Source of the DNA: Actinomycetota bacterium
GTDB lineage: Bacteria > Actinomycetota > Acidimicrobiia > IMCC26256 > PALSA-610
Direction of reading: 5' to 3'
Length of the DNA: 64,000 bases
Assembly: GCA_005773635.1 (NCBI GenBank)
Contig: SXHN01000054.1
Coordinates: 46,489 to 110,488, forward strand
Shown here: positions 55,582-64,000 of the stretch, in pieces
Layout: each line of letters opens with the position of its first letter
How positions within the stretch are numbered: the first letter of the stretch is position 1
Translations under genes and position numbers: made by a program
Notes under the pieces: model-generated
Told to the model about the DNA's origin: nothing
The model's database searches: none
Seen by the model: only the letters and a program-made list of their open reading frames with translations

Positions 55582-56778
55582 ATGAGCGCTGCTTCGGTTC
55601 CTCAACTCGAAGATCTCCCCTTGCAACATGGAACACGGGTATTGGTTCGCGCCGATTTCAATGTGCCCGTCGATGTGAATGGGTCGATCACCGACGATCT
55701 CCGGATCCGGGCCTCGATTCCCACCATTGAATGGCTCCGCAAACACCATTGTTCGGTAGTGCTCTGTTCGCATATGGGGCGTCCGAAAGGCCAACCAGAT
55801 CCAAAATATTCAATGGCGCCGATCGCGCGACGGCTGGGCGAACTTCTGGGCGTTGAGGTGGCAACGAGCCCCGAAGTGGCGGGTTTCGCGTCGTTATCAG
55901 AGGCACAGAACCTCGCGCCGGGCGGAGTGTTATTGATTGAGAATCTGCGCTTCGACGCGGGCGAGGAATCGTGTGACCCCGCATTCGAAGTGAATCTCAG
56001 CCAACTCGCAGACGTGTACGTCAACGATGCGTTCGGTGCCGCGCATCGATCTCATGCATCGATTGTCGGTCCGCCGCGAGTCTTACCGAGCGCCGCCGGT
56101 CGCTTGTTGGCTCGCGAAGTGGAAGTGTTGGGTGCATTGCTCGACCAACCCCGCAAACCGTTTGTTGGCATCCTCGGTGGATCAAAGGTCAGCGACAAAC
56201 TTGGCGTGATCGACGCGTTACTCGCCCGGTGCGACACGATTCTGGTTGGTGGCGCAATGGCGTTCACATTCCACGCCGCGCAGGGCCTCGCAATTGGCGA
56301 CAGTTTGGTTGAGCCCGACTTCATTGATCGTTGCAGAGTGCTGCTGGAGTCCGGACGGATCCATGTACCCACCGATGTGGTGATCGCCCAGGAAATGTCG
56401 GCGACCGCAACGTCGCGCCATTGTGGCGCTGGTCGGATACCCGATGGCTGGAAAGGTCTTGACATCGGACCAGAAACTGCTGGGGCATATGCGGAAGCGA
56501 TTGCAGAAGCTGGAACTGTTTTGTGGAACGGTCCGATGGGCGTCTTTGAAATGAAGCCGTTCGAAGCCGGTACGCGCACCGTGGCGGAAGCCGTCGCGGA
56601 ATGTGGCGGATTCACTGTGATTGGTGGTGGCGACAGTGCCGCGGCAGCCAAGCAGTTCGGACTTGATGATCAGATCGATCACGTGAGCACCGGCGGGGGA
56701 GCAACGCTCGAATTCATTGAGCAGGGAGATCTGCCGGGTTTGAAAGCACTGCGTGAATCTTCGATGAGAAAGCATTAA
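55582..56778 (+). CDS. pgk: Phosphoglycerate kinase
   Basis: 398 residues. ATP-forming step of glycolysis. LVRADFNVPVDVNGSITDDL is the N-terminal substrate loop, CSHMGRPKGQPDPKYS contains the catalytic basic cluster, LLIENLRFDAGEE and VNDAFGAAHRSHAS follow, and the C-terminal hinge GGGDSAAAAKQFGLDD and DHVSTGGGATLEFIEQG bind nucleotide. ATG 55582 is 12 nt after the gap stop. tpiA starts 2 nt after its stop. Confidence 0.97.
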   Translation: MSAASVPQLEDLPLQHGTRVLVRADFNVPVDVNGSITDDLRIRASIPTIEWLRKHHCSVVLCSHMGRPKGQPDPKYSMAPIARRLGELLGVEVATSPEVAGFASLSEAQNLAPGGVLLIENLRFDAGEESCDPAFEVNLSQLADVYVNDAFGAAHRSHASIVGPPRVLPSAAGRLLAREVEVLGALLDQPRKPFVGILGGSKVSDKLGVIDALLARCDTILVGGAMAFTFHAAQGLAIGDSLVEPDFIDRCRVLLESGRIHVPTDVVIAQEMSATATSRHCGAGRIPDGWKGLDIGPETAGAYAEAIAEAGTVLWNGPMGVFEMKPFEAGTRTVAEAVAECGGFTVIGGGDSAAAAKQFGLDDQIDHVSTGGGATLEFIEQGDLPGLKALRESSMRKH

Positions 56779-56780
56779 AT

Positions 56781-57551
56781 ATGGTCAAACAGGTTCGTAA
56801 GCCCCTAATGGCTGGTAACTGGAAAATGCATCACAATCACTTTGAAGCGATTCAGGTGGTGCAGAAGTTGGCGTATCGCCTTGAAGCCGACGACTATGAC
56901 CGCTGCGATGTGGTGGTGTGCCCGACCTTGATTTGTTTGCGTTCGGTGCAGACGGTGATCGAAAGCGATCGCATGACGATCGGGCTCGGTGCTCAGAACT
57001 GCTACTTCGAGGAAAAGGGCGCGTTCACCGGCGAGGTCAGCGCACCGATGTTGGCAAAGATGAACGTGCAATACGTGATTGTCGGGCACTCCGAGCGGCG
57101 GGAGATCTTCGGTGAGACCGACGAGGTCGTGGCGAAGAAGACTCGGGCAGTGCTCGGCGCTGGCATGACCCCGATTGTGTGCTGTGGCGAAACGCTCGAA
57201 GAACGAGAAGCCGACCAGACTACTGAGAAGGTTTCTGGCCAGATCAAGGCCGCGTTTCACGGCATCAAGGCCGACGACATCGCGCAGTGCATCGTCGCGT
57301 ACGAACCCATTTGGGCCATCGGCACGGGCAGAACGGCTACGTCTCAGGAAGCCAACGACACCATTGGTGTCATCCGGTCTGTGATCCGTCAGATGGCAGG
57401 CGGCGCGGCTGATCAGGTGCGGATTCTCTATGGAGGCAGTGTGAAGCCCAGCAATGTCAGCGAGTTGATGGGCATGCCAGAAATCGATGGAGCACTCGTC
57501 GGAGGCGCATCGCTTGACCCAGATGACTTTGCCAAGATCATCAAGTTCTGA
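56781..57551 (+). CDS. tpiA: Triosephosphate isomerase
   Basis: 256 residues. Interconverts DHAP and glyceraldehyde-3-phosphate. AGNWKMHHNHFEA gives the N-terminal lysine, GHSERREIFGETD the histidine (electrophile), and AYEPIWAIGTGRTATSQEAN the catalytic glutamate and flexible loop (AIGTG). GGSVKPSNVSELMGMPEIDG is the phosphate-binding loop. Begins 2 nt after the pgk stop, completing a three-gene glycolytic operon. Confidence 0.97.
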   Translation: MVKQVRKPLMAGNWKMHHNHFEAIQVVQKLAYRLEADDYDRCDVVVCPTLICLRSVQTVIESDRMTIGLGAQNCYFEEKGAFTGEVSAPMLAKMNVQYVIVGHSERREIFGETDEVVAKKTRAVLGAGMTPIVCCGETLEEREADQTTEKVSGQIKAAFHGIKADDIAQCIVAYEPIWAIGTGRTATSQEANDTIGVIRSVIRQMAGGAADQVRILYGGSVKPSNVSELMGMPEIDGALVGGASLDPDDFAKIIKF

Positions 57552-57747
57552 GTCGTCATTGGTTAGCTTTTGGCCAGACCGGTCGGAACGTCATTCGCTT
57601 TGACGGCCCGGTTCGTTCCAAAGGCCATTGACCTGGGAATATAGGCGCCCATTTCTCGTCTGGTATGTCCACATGCTGGCTTACTAGACGGTTATGCTCC
57701 CCGGTGTTCGGCATCCGCCGAGCGCCTTGTGTACTGAGGAGTCAACC

Positions 57748-57978
57748 GTGGCGAACGCAGCCATCATCATCATCCACGTGATCGTGTCACTCATCCTTAT
57801 CGGCCTCGTGCTGTTGCACGCTGGTCGTGGTGGTGGGCTTTCTGACATGTTCGGTGGGGGTGCGGGTGGATCGTCGGCCGGCTCGACCGTCATGGAGAAG
57901 AACCTAGACCGCATCACTGTGTTGTTCGGTCTGACGTTCATGTTCACGACGATCTTGCTTGGCATTCGTATGCAGTAA
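57748..57978 (+). CDS. secG: Preprotein translocase subunit SecG
   Basis: 76 residues from GTG 57748, with GAGGA seven nt upstream. Two membrane helices (IIIIHVIVSLILIGLVLLHA and ITVLFGLTFMFTTILLGI) separated by a glycine-rich loop GRGGGLSDMFGGGAGGSSAG, the usual SecG plan. It assists SecYEG in protein export. Located after tpiA as in many actinobacteria, with a 196-nt gap that probably holds its own promoter. Confidence 0.93.
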   Translation: MANAAIIIIHVIVSLILIGLVLLHAGRGGGLSDMFGGGAGGSSAGSTVMEKNLDRITVLFGLTFMFTTILLGIRMQ

Positions 57979-58071
57979 CTCAACGGTGCGTGGGTCGGCC
58001 TTTCGGGATCGACCCGTCACAACTGGGTGTCCAGCCCATAACAGATTCACACGAGACGGGGAGGTCTCTAC

Positions 58072-59799
58072 ATGACTGACAAGCGCAAACGTCCACTGCG
58101 CATCGTCGCCGGAATCGCCAGCTTGGCAATTCTTGCGAGTGCGTGTGGTAGCGACAAGAAATCCGGCGACGACAACCCAACCACGGCGCCGGCTGCGAGC
58201 ACCACTTCCTCGGTTGAAGTGCCGACTGGCGGCACGCTGACCATTGGAGCCGAGCAAGAACCCGATTGTTTTGACTGGATTGGGAGCTGCGGCGGTTCAA
58301 GCTGGGGCTACTGGATGGCGGGCGTGCAGACCACCCCGGCTGCGCTGACCCCAGAGAAGCAAGCCGACGGTACGTACCAATATGTTGCCAGCAACCTGCT
58401 GACCGGCGAACCCGTTCTTGAGACGGACCCAGTTCAAAAAGTCACCTACGAGATCAATCCCGACGCGGTGTGGAGCGATGGCGTCGCGATCACGTGTGAC
58501 GACTTCGAGTACACGTGGGATCAGGTCGCGAATGGCGAAGATGTCTATGACCCGACCGGTTACACCGACATCGAGAAAGTCGACTGCACCGATCCATCGT
58601 CACCGGTGGTGGTGTGGAAGAAAGGCGCCGTATATTCGGGTTGGAAACAGCTGTTCGGCGCTGGCTACGGCGTATGGCCATCCCACTTGCTGAAAGGCAA
58701 AGACCGCAACGCCGAAACCAAAGACGGTTACGACTGGTCTGGTGGTCCATGGCTTGCGAAATGGACAAAGGGCGACAACGTCACGTTGACTCCGAACGAT
58801 AAGTATTGGGGAACTAAGCCCAAACTGGAAAAGGTCGTCTTCAAGATCCAGTCGGACACTGCGGCTCAATTCCAATCCTTCAAATCTGGCCAGGTGCAAG
58901 CGATTTACCCGCAGCCTCAGCTTGACGTGATTGATGCGATTGGTGCAGGCATTCCGAAATCGAAATCGGTTGTGAACGCACAGACCGGGTCACTCGAAGC
59001 GTTGTGGATCAATACTTCGCGCGCGCCGTTGGACTCGGTTGAGGTGCGCCAAGCCTTGGCGTATTCCATCGATCGTGACACAATCGTGAAGCAACTGTTT
59101 GGCAAAGTCGGCGTTGAAAAAGCGGCCAACTCGCTCAACCCATTCATCCTTGCGGAATTCTCCGACCAAGAATCATTTGCCGGGTACAAGCTCGACCTCG
59201 CCAAGGCCGAGGAACTTCTTACGGGCGAAGGTTGGGCGAAAGGATCCGATGGCTTCTACGCCAAGGACGGCAAGACACTCGGTTTCGAAATCAAGACCAC
59301 TGAAGGAAACAAGCGTCGCCAAACGACGCTCATCGCGCTCCAACAGGTCTTGAAGCAGGCCGGATTCGACGTCAAAATCACGTTCCGCAAAGCTGGTGAT
59401 CTGTTTGGCACCGATGGCCCTAACGGAGACTTCGACGTCGCTCTCTATGCCCAAGTGTTAACCGCGATCACACCAGGGCTGTGTGGCCAATTTTGCACCG
59501 ACAGCATTCCGACCGCTGCGAACGGCAGCACGGGAAATAACTGGCAGCGTTTCAGCGACCCAGATGTCGATGAGCAACTCGAAATCATCGAGAGCAGCCT
59601 TGATGCTGACAAGCAGAAAGCAGCCGCGAAAGCCGCAGATAAATTGCTGGCCGAGAACATGGCTTCTTTGCCGCTCGACCCACTTCCGAACATCATTATC
59701 TGGAACGAGACCGTGATTGGCCCCATCGGTGACCAGGCTGTCCTCGGACCGTTCTGGAACTTGAATGAGTGGGGTTGCACAGCCGGAAAGTGCGCCTAA
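58072..59799 (+). CDS. ABC transporter substrate-binding lipoprotein (family 5)
   Basis: 575 residues. Lipoprotein signal ending IASLAILASACGSDK, with lipobox LASAC; the cysteine at residue 24 is the anchor. Then an oligopeptide/dipeptide-binding SBP_bac_5 fold: YEINPDAVWSDGVAITCDDF, VEVRQALAYSIDRDTIVKQL and the long C-terminal lobe. It binds the substrate of the importer outside the membrane. ATG 58072 follows a GGGGAGG site. A strong hairpin lies between this gene and the permease genes. Substrate probably a peptide, but opine, nickel or sugar relatives cannot be excluded. Confidence 0.93.
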   Translation: MTDKRKRPLRIVAGIASLAILASACGSDKKSGDDNPTTAPAASTTSSVEVPTGGTLTIGAEQEPDCFDWIGSCGGSSWGYWMAGVQTTPAALTPEKQADGTYQYVASNLLTGEPVLETDPVQKVTYEINPDAVWSDGVAITCDDFEYTWDQVANGEDVYDPTGYTDIEKVDCTDPSSPVVVWKKGAVYSGWKQLFGAGYGVWPSHLLKGKDRNAETKDGYDWSGGPWLAKWTKGDNVTLTPNDKYWGTKPKLEKVVFKIQSDTAAQFQSFKSGQVQAIYPQPQLDVIDAIGAGIPKSKSVVNAQTGSLEALWINTSRAPLDSVEVRQALAYSIDRDTIVKQLFGKVGVEKAANSLNPFILAEFSDQESFAGYKLDLAKAEELLTGEGWAKGSDGFYAKDGKTLGFEIKTTEGNKRRQTTLIALQQVLKQAGFDVKITFRKAGDLFGTDGPNGDFDVALYAQVLTAITPGLCGQFCTDSIPTAANGSTGNNWQRFSDPDVDEQLEIIESSLDADKQKAAAKAADKLLAENMASLPLDPLPNIIIWNETVIGPIGDQAVLGPFWNLNEWGCTAGKCA

Positions 59800-59815
59800 C
59801 CTCTGTTGCGTAATC

Positions 59816-59852
59816 GTGTGGGCCTCACCAATTTGGTGAGGCCCACACTTTT
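59816..59852 (+). terminator. Attenuating terminator between SBP and permease genes
   Basis: Perfect 14-bp stem GTGTGGGCCTCACC / GGTGAGGCCCACAC with loop AATTT, followed by TTTT. It begins 17 nt after the SBP stop and 24 nt before the permease start, in the right place to give more SBP than permease transcript. Confidence 0.85.
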
Positions 59853-59875
59853 GCAATCACGAGATTTCCGACAAC

Positions 59876-60850
59876 ATGCTGACCTACCTCGTCCGGCGAA
59901 TTCTCTATTCAGTACCGGTTCTGTTGGCCGTATCGTTCGTGACCTTCTGGGGGCTACGCATTACGACTGACCCTTTACTGAAATTTCGAAATTTGCGCAA
60001 TGCAGCAACGATTCTGCCGATCCAACGCAAGCGACTCGGGTTGGATCAGCCGATCATTGTTCAGTGGTGGAAGTGGCTACTCAACGCACTCCAAGGGGAT
60101 CTGGGCGTGAGTTCGAGGACGAACGGTGCCGTTGGCGGTGAACTTATCCACGCGCTTGGCACCACCATGCACCTCGTGATTTGGGGAACGATTATCTCGT
60201 CGGTCGTAGCGGTCAGCGTCGGCGTGTACTCGGCAGTGAAACAGTATTCGATTGGTGATTACGCATTTACCGGCCTTTCGTACATCGGCATTGCGATGCC
60301 ACCATTTTGGTTTGCACTCATGGCAATCGTGTTGTTGGTGACCTGGCCCAAGGTGCACTGGGATCTTGACCAGCCGATTTTCTATTCGATCGGGTTGCAC
60401 TCCACTGATCGTTCCGGCATCTTCAACCTTGACTATTTCCGACATCTTGCATTGCCGGTAATGACGTTGGTTGTTCAAACGATTGCTTCTTGGAGTCGCT
60501 ACATGCGGGCTTCGATGCTTGAGGTGCTCGGCGCAGACTACGTGCGAGCGGCTAAAGCAAAGGGAGTGCCTCGGCGAACCGTCATTCTTTCGCACGCTCT
60601 GCGCAACGCATTGATTCCATTGGTGACGGTAATGGCTCTCGATACAGCGTTCTTGTTTGGCGGGCTGATCATCACAGAAAAGATTTATTCAATACCAGGT
60701 ACCGGAACGTATTTCTTGAATGCGCTGACGGCGGGAGACGCACCCGCACTTCTTGGCTACACCCTGTTGACCGGAATTTTGGTGATCACCGCGAATCTCA
60801 TCGCCGACGTTCTCTACGGTGTCCTTGATCCCCGAATCAGGTTGTCATGA
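59876..60850 (+). CDS. Peptide-type ABC transporter permease (DppB-like)
   Basis: 324 residues. MLTYLVRRILYSVPVLLAVS is the family start, FVTFWGLRITTDPLLKFRN follows, then RLGLDQPIIVQWWKWLLNAL. Six membrane helices. The cytoplasmic EAA-like region LEVLGADYVRAAKAKGVPRR and RTVILSHALRNALIPLVTVM contact the ATPase. ATG 59876. Its stop overlaps the next gene by ATGA. One of two permeases of the importer. Confidence 0.94.
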   Translation: MLTYLVRRILYSVPVLLAVSFVTFWGLRITTDPLLKFRNLRNAATILPIQRKRLGLDQPIIVQWWKWLLNALQGDLGVSSRTNGAVGGELIHALGTTMHLVIWGTIISSVVAVSVGVYSAVKQYSIGDYAFTGLSYIGIAMPPFWFALMAIVLLVTWPKVHWDLDQPIFYSIGLHSTDRSGIFNLDYFRHLALPVMTLVVQTIASWSRYMRASMLEVLGADYVRAAKAKGVPRRTVILSHALRNALIPLVTVMALDTAFLFGGLIITEKIYSIPGTGTYFLNALTAGDAPALLGYTLLTGILVITANLIADVLYGVLDPRIRLS

Positions 60851-61776
60851 CTGAAAGCATGGGGCCTTCGACCGATCAAGTTGACCTCGAATTGGCCGTT
60901 GGAGCCGAAGCCGCGCCGCGAACCCAATGGCAACTTTTTTGGCGCAGATTCTTGAAACATCGACTGGCCGTGGCGTCGTTGCTCACGCTCACTTTGATCT
61001 CGTTTGCTTGCTTTTTTGCCGACTGGGTCGCACCATACGATCTCGATGAGCTCGATCTCACCTTGATTGGAGTAGTGAAGGGTCCTTCCTGGCAACATTG
61101 GATGGGAACGACCGATCTTGGCCAGGATCAGTTCTCCCAAATCCTTCACGCGGGTCAGATTTCGTTGAAAATCGGGTTCTTCGTGGCGATCCTGTCGACG
61201 CTGTTCGGGGTGACGGTGGGTGCTCTCGCCGGCTACTACGGCGGCATCGTTGACCAAATCGTCAGCGGCTTTACTGACGGATTCCTCGTTATTCCGCAAC
61301 TCGCGATTCTCGCAGTGCTCTTGAAGTATTTTGGGCAGTCGACCAATGTAATCATTTTCGTACTTGCGGCATTGGGTTGGACCTACGTCGCTCGAGTCAG
61401 CCGCGGACAAGTGTTGTCCTTCAAGGAGAAGGAATTCGTCGAAGCCGCCCGAGCAGCGGGCGCTACCGGTCCGAGGATTATCGGACGTCATGTTTTGCCC
61501 AACATGGTGGGGCCAATCATGGTGAATCTCACATTGAGCGTGGCGGGCGCGATTATCACCGAAGCAACGTTGACTTTCCTCGGTTACGGCGTCAAACCGC
61601 CCGAGACTTCCTGGGGGTTCATGTTGAGCGCGAACGAAGGAGCGATCAACGACACCGCGAAAATGCATCTGCTGCTCTTTCCCGGCTTGATGTTGCTCAT
61701 CGTCGTGTTGTGTGTGAACTTTTTAGGTGATGGACTACGCGACGCGTTCGACCCCCAGGCGAAACATTCGACATGA
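60847..61776 (+). CDS. Peptide-type ABC transporter permease (DppC-like)
   Basis: 309 residues. N-terminal cytoplasmic segment, first helix LAVASLLTLTLISFACFFAD, ADWVAPYDLDELDLTLIG, the GTTDLGQDQFSQILHAGQIS motif of DppC, and EAA loop EFVEAARAAGATGPRIIGRH, then VLPNMVGPIMVN. ATG 60847 is within the upstream stop. Pairs with the DppB-like permease. The next gene starts 7 nt after its stop. Confidence 0.94.
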   Translation: MTESMGPSTDQVDLELAVGAEAAPRTQWQLFWRRFLKHRLAVASLLTLTLISFACFFADWVAPYDLDELDLTLIGVVKGPSWQHWMGTTDLGQDQFSQILHAGQISLKIGFFVAILSTLFGVTVGALAGYYGGIVDQIVSGFTDGFLVIPQLAILAVLLKYFGQSTNVIIFVLAALGWTYVARVSRGQVLSFKEKEFVEAARAAGATGPRIIGRHVLPNMVGPIMVNLTLSVAGAIITEATLTFLGYGVKPPETSWGFMLSANEGAINDTAKMHLLLFPGLMLLIVVLCVNFLGDGLRDAFDPQAKHST

Positions 61777-61783
61777 GGCAACA

Positions 61784-62824
61784 GTGAACGAATTCGCAAC
61801 GCTGCCAGACATTCTTAAACCCGATGCTCGCTCCCGTGACGCGCTCCTCGAAGTGACTGATCTGTGCGTTCGCTTCCCAAGCGACGACGGAGTGGTACAT
61901 GCGGTCGAGCACGTTTCGTTCAGTGTGCACGCGAATGAAACACTCGGTGTTGTCGGCGAGTCCGGGTCTGGCAAGAGTGTGACGTCAATGGCAATCCTTG
62001 GCCTGCTTCCGACCTATGCGCTGGTTTCCGGAAGCGTGAAGTTTCGAGGAGAGGAGCTCCTTGGTCGTTCAGACAAGGCAATGCGTTCGATCCGTGGCGA
62101 CAAGATCGCGATGATCTTCCAGGACGCCTTGACGTCGTTAAATCCGGTATTCACAGTTGGTCGCCAAATAGTTGAAGCCATCGTGGTGCATCAGCGCATA
62201 ACTAAAGATGCAGCGAAGCAACGCGCAATTGAATTGCTCGAGCTTGTCGGTATTCCTAACCCCCAAGATCGTTTCGATCAACATCCGCACCAGTTTTCTG
62301 GAGGTATGCGACAACGAGCGATGATCGCGATGGCTATAGCCAATGAACCCGATGTTCTGATTGCCGACGAACCGACGACGGCTTTGGATGTCACGATTCA
62401 AGCTCAGGTGCTCGACGTCCTTGAACGGATACGAGAACGAACTAACGCCTCGATCATGTTGATCACGCACGACCTCGGTGTCGTCGCAGGGGTTGCAGAT
62501 CGTGTCATGGTGATGTACGCAGGCCACCAAGTTGAAGTCGGTGGAGTCGATGAAATTTTCTATGACGGAAAACATCCGTATACACGTGGACTCCTCGAAT
62601 CCTTACCTCGCCTCGACCGCCGCAACGGTACGGATCAGCTGCATCGCATTAAGGGACAACCCCCATCGTGTGTCCATCTACCACCTGGTTGCGCGTTCAA
62701 CCCACGGTGCCCGCATGCGCTCCCTGGTTTATGCGACGACACGCCTCCTTTGCTGCGCGAAGTAGCTCCCTTTCACTTTTCGACGTGTCTCCGTGCCGAA
62801 GATATCTACCCGGAACTCCGCTGA
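61784..62824 (+). CDS. Peptide-type ABC transporter ATPase (DppD-like)
   Basis: 346 residues from GTG 61784, with GAGG in the preceding stop region. Walker [21 protein letters not shown], signature [20 protein letters not shown], Walker [22 protein letters not shown]-loop [14 protein letters not shown]. The C-terminal cysteine-rich oligopeptide extension ([20 protein letters not shown]) is typical of the DppD/OppD type. Overlaps the next gene by 1 nt (TGATG). Confidence 0.95.
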   Translation: MNEFATLPDILKPDARSRDALLEVTDLCVRFPSDDGVVHAVEHVSFSVHANETLGVVGESGSGKSVTSMAILGLLPTYALVSGSVKFRGEELLGRSDKAMRSIRGDKIAMIFQDALTSLNPVFTVGRQIVEAIVVHQRITKDAAKQRAIELLELVGIPNPQDRFDQHPHQFSGGMRQRAMIAMAIANEPDVLIADEPTTALDVTIQAQVLDVLERIRERTNASIMLITHDLGVVAGVADRVMVMYAGHQVEVGGVDEIFYDGKHPYTRGLLESLPRLDRRNGTDQLHRIKGQPPSCVHLPPGCAFNPRCPHALPGLCDDTPPLLREVAPFHFSTCLRAEDIYPELR

Positions 62825-63870
62825 TGACGCCCCTGCGTTCCGAATCAACGGCACAACGGACCACTCCGATTCTTGAGGCATCGGATCTAGTGAAAGCGTT
62901 TCCCATCCGCGCAGGGCTTTTCCGACGGCAAATTGGAATCGTGCAGGCAGTTACTGGCGTCTCGTTCAGCGTTGGCGCGGGCGAGACCCTCGGGCTTGTT
63001 GGTGAATCAGGTTGTGGGAAGAGCACTACGGGCCGATTATTGATGCGGCTGATTGATGCAACGTCGGGCTCGGTTCGATTCCGAGGGACCGAGCTCTTGA
63101 CCCTCAGCGCCCGCGACATGCGCGAAATCCGGGCGAAAATCCAGTTCGTGTTTCAAGATCCTTACGCATCGTTGAATCCTCGTATGACCGCGCAGTCGAT
63201 CATCGCGGAACCAATGCGGATTCATAAAACGTATAAGAACGGCGGCGCGGCAAAGATCAAAGAACTGATGTTCCGGGTCGGTCTGAACCCGGAGCACGCC
63301 AATCGCTTCCCACATGAGTTTTCCGGAGGCCAGCGGCAACGCATTGGGATAGCGCGCGCGTTGGCGCTCGATCCAGAACTCCTCGTGCTCGATGAACCAG
63401 TTTCGGCATTGGACGTGTCGATTCAGGCTGGCGTCGTCAACCTCCTGGAGGAGTTACAAGACGAGTTGGGGCTCGCATATCTATTCATCGCCCATGACTT
63501 GTCGGTCGTACGGCACATCTCCGATCGTGTCGCGGTGATGTACCTCGGCAAGATCGTCGAGATCGGTGATGCCAATGACATCTACGAGCGGGCGGCACAC
63601 CCCTATACCCAAGCTTTGCTTTCGGCTGTCCCGGCGCCTGATCCCCGCTTAGAACGGCAACGCAAGAAACACCGCATCGTGTTACAAGGTGACGTTCCAA
63701 GCCCAGCCAACCCACCAAGCGGATGCCGATTTAGGACGCGTTGTCCAATCGCACAGAAACAATGTGCGATCGACGAACCGGCATTGATTGAACGTGGACA
63801 AGGCCATCCTGTCGCCTGCCATTTTGCCGCAGAATTTCCAGTCGAGATTGGATTCAAACCCCTCACTTAG
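62824..63870 (+). CDS. Peptide-type ABC transporter ATPase (DppF-like)
   Basis: 348 residues. Walker [21 protein letters not shown], signature [20 protein letters not shown], Walker [21 protein letters not shown] and H-loop [20 protein letters not shown]. The tail ends in [20 protein letters not shown], the oligo_HPY extension. N-terminal [20 protein letters not shown] is the usual DppF lead-in. ATG 62824 shares its A with the stop of the upstream ATPase. Last gene of the importer operon. Confidence 0.95.
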   Translation: MTPLRSESTAQRTTPILEASDLVKAFPIRAGLFRRQIGIVQAVTGVSFSVGAGETLGLVGESGCGKSTTGRLLMRLIDATSGSVRFRGTELLTLSARDMREIRAKIQFVFQDPYASLNPRMTAQSIIAEPMRIHKTYKNGGAAKIKELMFRVGLNPEHANRFPHEFSGGQRQRIGIARALALDPELLVLDEPVSALDVSIQAGVVNLLEELQDELGLAYLFIAHDLSVVRHISDRVAVMYLGKIVEIGDANDIYERAAHPYTQALLSAVPAPDPRLERQRKKHRIVLQGDVPSPANPPSGCRFRTRCPIAQKQCAIDEPALIERGQGHPVACHFAAEFPVEIGFKPLT

Positions 63871-63913
63871 GTCCGGATATTGAGCGCAGCGCGCGCTATA
63901 TTCGTCACTCCAC

Positions 63914-63996
63914 GTCGGAGTGGCGGAATGGCAGACGCGCTAGGCTAAGGACCTAGTGCCCTTAGGGGCGTGGGGGTTCAAGTCCCCCCTCCGACA
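63914..63996 (+). tRNA. tRNA-Leu (anticodon AAG)
   Basis: 83-nt class II tRNA. Acceptor GTCGGAG pairs fully with CTCCGAC, discriminator A at 63996. The D arm contains GCGGAATGGCAGACGC. The anticodon stem CTAGG/CCTAG encloses CTAAGGA, giving AAG. A long variable arm (TGCCCTTAGGGGCG) and a T arm GGGGGTTCAAGTCCCCC follow. No CCA is encoded. The fold places A at position 34, which is unusual for a leucine tRNA in this group. Confidence 0.92.
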
Positions 63997-64000
63997 CGCA

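Noticed and set aside
1..64000. CRISPR array
   Set aside because: No run of regularly spaced identical repeats of 25-40 nt was seen anywhere; the three-copy repeat at 33 kb has irregular spacing.

Overview
The window looks like chromosomal DNA from a moderately GC-rich actinobacterium, most plausibly of the Acidimicrobiia/Ilumatobacter type. This is inferred from gene content, not from a marker-gene search. Supporting signs are an InhA-like enoyl reductase and an AccD6-like carboxyltransferase in one type II fatty-acid operon, a PdtaR-type ANTAR regulator beside polA, frequent GTG/TTG starts, and the order polA - rpsA - coaE - uvrB - uvrA - uvrC - rapZ - yvcK - gap - pgk - tpiA - secG.

Layout. 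1-7.9 kb: a truncated sugar-nucleotidyltransferase gene, a HIT-like small protein coupled to a Tat-exported repeat protein, a DUF1501/DUF1800 pair, an SMP-30 lactonase coupled to an MFS transporter, and a Bcp peroxiredoxin. 7.9-15.2 kb: a fatty-acid synthesis cluster on the minus strand (fabD, a lipoyl-fold protein, fabH, fabG, acpP, fabF, accD, fabI) with fabZ divergent. 15.2-19.3 kb: a tRNA-Leu, two large exported repeat proteins and small proteins. 19.3-24.9 kb: pdtaR, polA, a methyltransferase and rpsA. 25-36 kb: an accessory block with a Tad/Flp pilus assembly operon (cpaB, tadZ, tadA, tadB, tadC), a polytopic membrane protein, three Flp pilin genes, a small region with an ABM monooxygenase and a PhyH oxygenase next to a three-copy repeat, and a NarL-type two-component system. 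37.9-57.6 kb: coaE, uvrB, uvrA, uvrC, rapZ, yvcK and lower-glycolysis genes, interrupted by nadA, a sulfatase, methyltransferase and GT-C-like membrane genes. 57.7-63.9 kb: secG, a complete peptide-type ABC importer and a second tRNA-Leu.

How the genes work together. The fab cluster encodes most of a FAS II elongation cycle, with repeated 4-nt ATGA overlaps indicating translational coupling. uvrA, uvrB, uvrC and polA together cover nucleotide-excision repair and resynthesis. The Tad genes give the motor and platform of a surface pilus, with pilins supplied from the opposite strand. The prepilin peptidase and the TadE/F minor pilins are not in the window.

Most distinctive observations: a lipoyl/biotinyl-fold protein inside the fab operon that lacks the modifiable lysine; a direct-repeat array ahead of the Tad operon; near-identical pilin copies with a G9 tract and a 20-bp hairpin; a dispersed 40-55 nt repeat around the oxygenase genes; a structured leader before nadA; a tRNA-Leu with an AAG anticodon; and the absence of whiA from its usual place.
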